Under the pieces are notes generated by a model that was not told the origin of the DNA, ran no database searches, and saw only the letters and a list, made by a program, of their open reading frames with translations. The translations under genes were made by a program, and so were the position numbers. Below are positions 13,738-14,730 of a stretch of 14,730 nt of DNA, piece by piece; the stretch's first letter is position 1, and every line of letters begins with the position of its first letter. The stretch spans positions 1-14,730 of the forward strand of contig JAZQHR010000058.1 in assembly GCA_045540695.1 (NCBI GenBank). The letters run 5' to 3'. The stretch comes from JAZQHR01 sp045540695. GTDB taxonomy: Bacteria > Bacillota > Clostridia > UMGS1810.

Positions 13738-14730
13738 TTAATATGTTATCTCTTTTACAGTTAAGCTTCCTTCAAAATCTTCCTTTTTCTTAAATTCTAT
13801 ACTCTTTATCTCTTTGTCAGAGAACTTATTTTCAAACATCCAGTGATAATACATTTCCTCACCAAATGCCTCTGCTATAGTTGCACCCGATACGTTACAA
13901 ATTGCACCTTTGTGCTTGTCTATGTCAAGCTTGTTGTTTGAAATGTTTTTGCCGTATATTACAGGCTCAACCATAGTGCTTCCGTCGGCATAAGTTACTA
14001 CGTAATCTCCTATGCGGTATTCCTCTTCCTTTACAAAATCGCCGTCAAGGAAACTGCAGTATGGCATATAATGGTCAGTTGTGTGACATACATTTATATA
14101 CTTTTTGTCCTTGCTATAATTAAGTATAAAGTTTTTGTAGTATGCATTAAGCTCCAAAAGTACCTTGTTTGATGCTTCTTCTTTTAGATTATCATCATAA
14201 TTTTTTGACCAGCTTGTGTATGCGTTAAACAACATACTGTTAAATATGTTGTTTCTCTGCATATTGTTGTAGTCATTTGGTCCCCAGTTTGACTCACATA
14301 TACCTATTAAGTTGTCCCTGTGCATTCTTGCTTTCCAGTTTTTAAACCCACCAGCTTTAAGATTTGCATACATAACAGTACGCTCTTTAAATGTTTCATC
14401 AAAATTAAAAGACCAGTACCAGTCAAGGATTACAATATCCTTTGGCATACGCTCAAGTGATGTGTATAACGCAGGAACATGTCTTGAGTCGCCTTCAGGG
14501 TATCCTGCAAGACCTCCACATAGCTTACCCTTTCTGTCTATATATGGTTCGCCGTTTGCTTCTTCAAAACTTTTTCCATCTTTGTAAAGCTTTGTAAACT
14601 TATCGCCGTACATCATTACCTTCATGCCCTTACCCACGATGTAATCACGAAGCTTTGTAACATCAGATACAAAAAGGTCTACAGGGTCTTTGCCCTTACA
14701 CTTGTCACAAATACAAATAGTAACAAGCTC
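13738..14730 (-). CDS. glycoside hydrolase family 20-like protein, copy C, 5' end outside the window
   Basis: The C-terminal 330 codons of a third paralogue; the reading frame is open to the right edge, so the gene continues beyond it and its promoter is not seen. The first visible residues, ELVTICICDKCKGKD, align with the stretch just after the catalytic Asp in copies A and B, so the first visible Glu is the probable catalytic acid/base. The position of the barrel Trp in copy A is Tyr here (MYGDKF). GDYVVTYADG and FENKFSDKEIKSI mark the same C-terminal domain. It is more diverged from A and B than they are from each other, with a shorter last segment (VKEITY). An internal GTG at 14637 is not the start, because similarity runs on upstream of it. 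Confidence 0.75.
   Translation of the reverse strand, partial: ELVTICICDKCKGKDPVDLFVSDVTKLRDYIVGKGMKVMMYGDKFTKLYKDGKSFEEANGEPYIDRKGKLCGGLAGYPEGDSRHVPALYTSLERMPKDIVILDWYWSFNFDETFKERTVMYANLKAGGFKNWKARMHRDNLIGICESNWGPNDYNNMQRNNIFNSMLFNAYTSWSKNYDDNLKEEASNKVLLELNAYYKNFILNYSKDKKYINVCHTTDHYMPYCSFLDGDFVKEEEYRIGDYVVTYADGSTMVEPVIYGKNISNNKLDIDKHKGAICNVSGATIAEAFGEEMYYHWMFENKFSDKEIKSIEFKKKEDFEGSLTVKEITY

Noticed and set aside
14594..14637. GTG at 14637 as the start of a short third hydrolase
   Set aside because: The frame stays open to the window edge, and the upstream codons align well with copies A and B, so the gene is simply cut by the edge.

Overview
The window looks like the chromosome of a low-GC, Gram-positive anaerobe of the Clostridia type (Bacillota). 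The reasons are A+T-rich DNA, purine-rich Shine-Dalgarno sites (AAAGGAG, AGGAGG), textbook sigma-A promoters with 17-base spacers, strong intrinsic terminators, and the gene families present. I cannot name the genus from sequence alone. No rRNA, tRNA, CRISPR array, transposase or integrase was seen.

Left part (1-2340). The edge holds only the start of a leftward gene with its promoter. Next is a leftward sodium/phosphate cotransporter with a C-terminal PhoU domain, ending in a clean terminator. Between this gene and its likely promoter lies a 273-base imperfect palindrome with 26-base terminal inverted repeats and a possible target duplication. It resembles a miniature inverted-repeat element sitting in the transporter's mRNA leader.

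Phage-like part (2478-4420). Four tightly coupled rightward genes encode a BppU-type baseplate protein, a tail-associated leucine-rich-repeat-type protein, a 56-residue protein and a class-4 phage holin. They are followed by two hairpins. No capsid, terminase, integrase or endolysin gene is nearby, so this is an orphan fragment of a tail/lysis region. After it comes about 260 bases with a 24-codon ORF, several small palindromes and a promoter.

Middle part (4622-9740). A rightward sugar isomerase/epimerase-like TIM-barrel gene has its own promoter. It converges on a leftward operon of an AI-2E-family membrane protein followed by a ClsA-type cardiolipin synthase. A 119-base palindrome that could terminate both directions separates them. 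Upstream is a separately promoted leftward acyltransferase-3 membrane enzyme. These genes point to envelope lipid and polysaccharide modification.

Right part (9777-14730). Three tandem, leftward, homologous glycoside hydrolase family 20-like genes, the last cut by the window edge, form an operon ending in a 15-bp perfect terminator. None of the visible N-termini carries a signal peptide, so the products are probably cytoplasmic. The copies share the catalytic Asp-Glu region (only its Glu is inside the window for the third) but differ at an aromatic position, suggesting different substrates. Their promoter lies outside the window.
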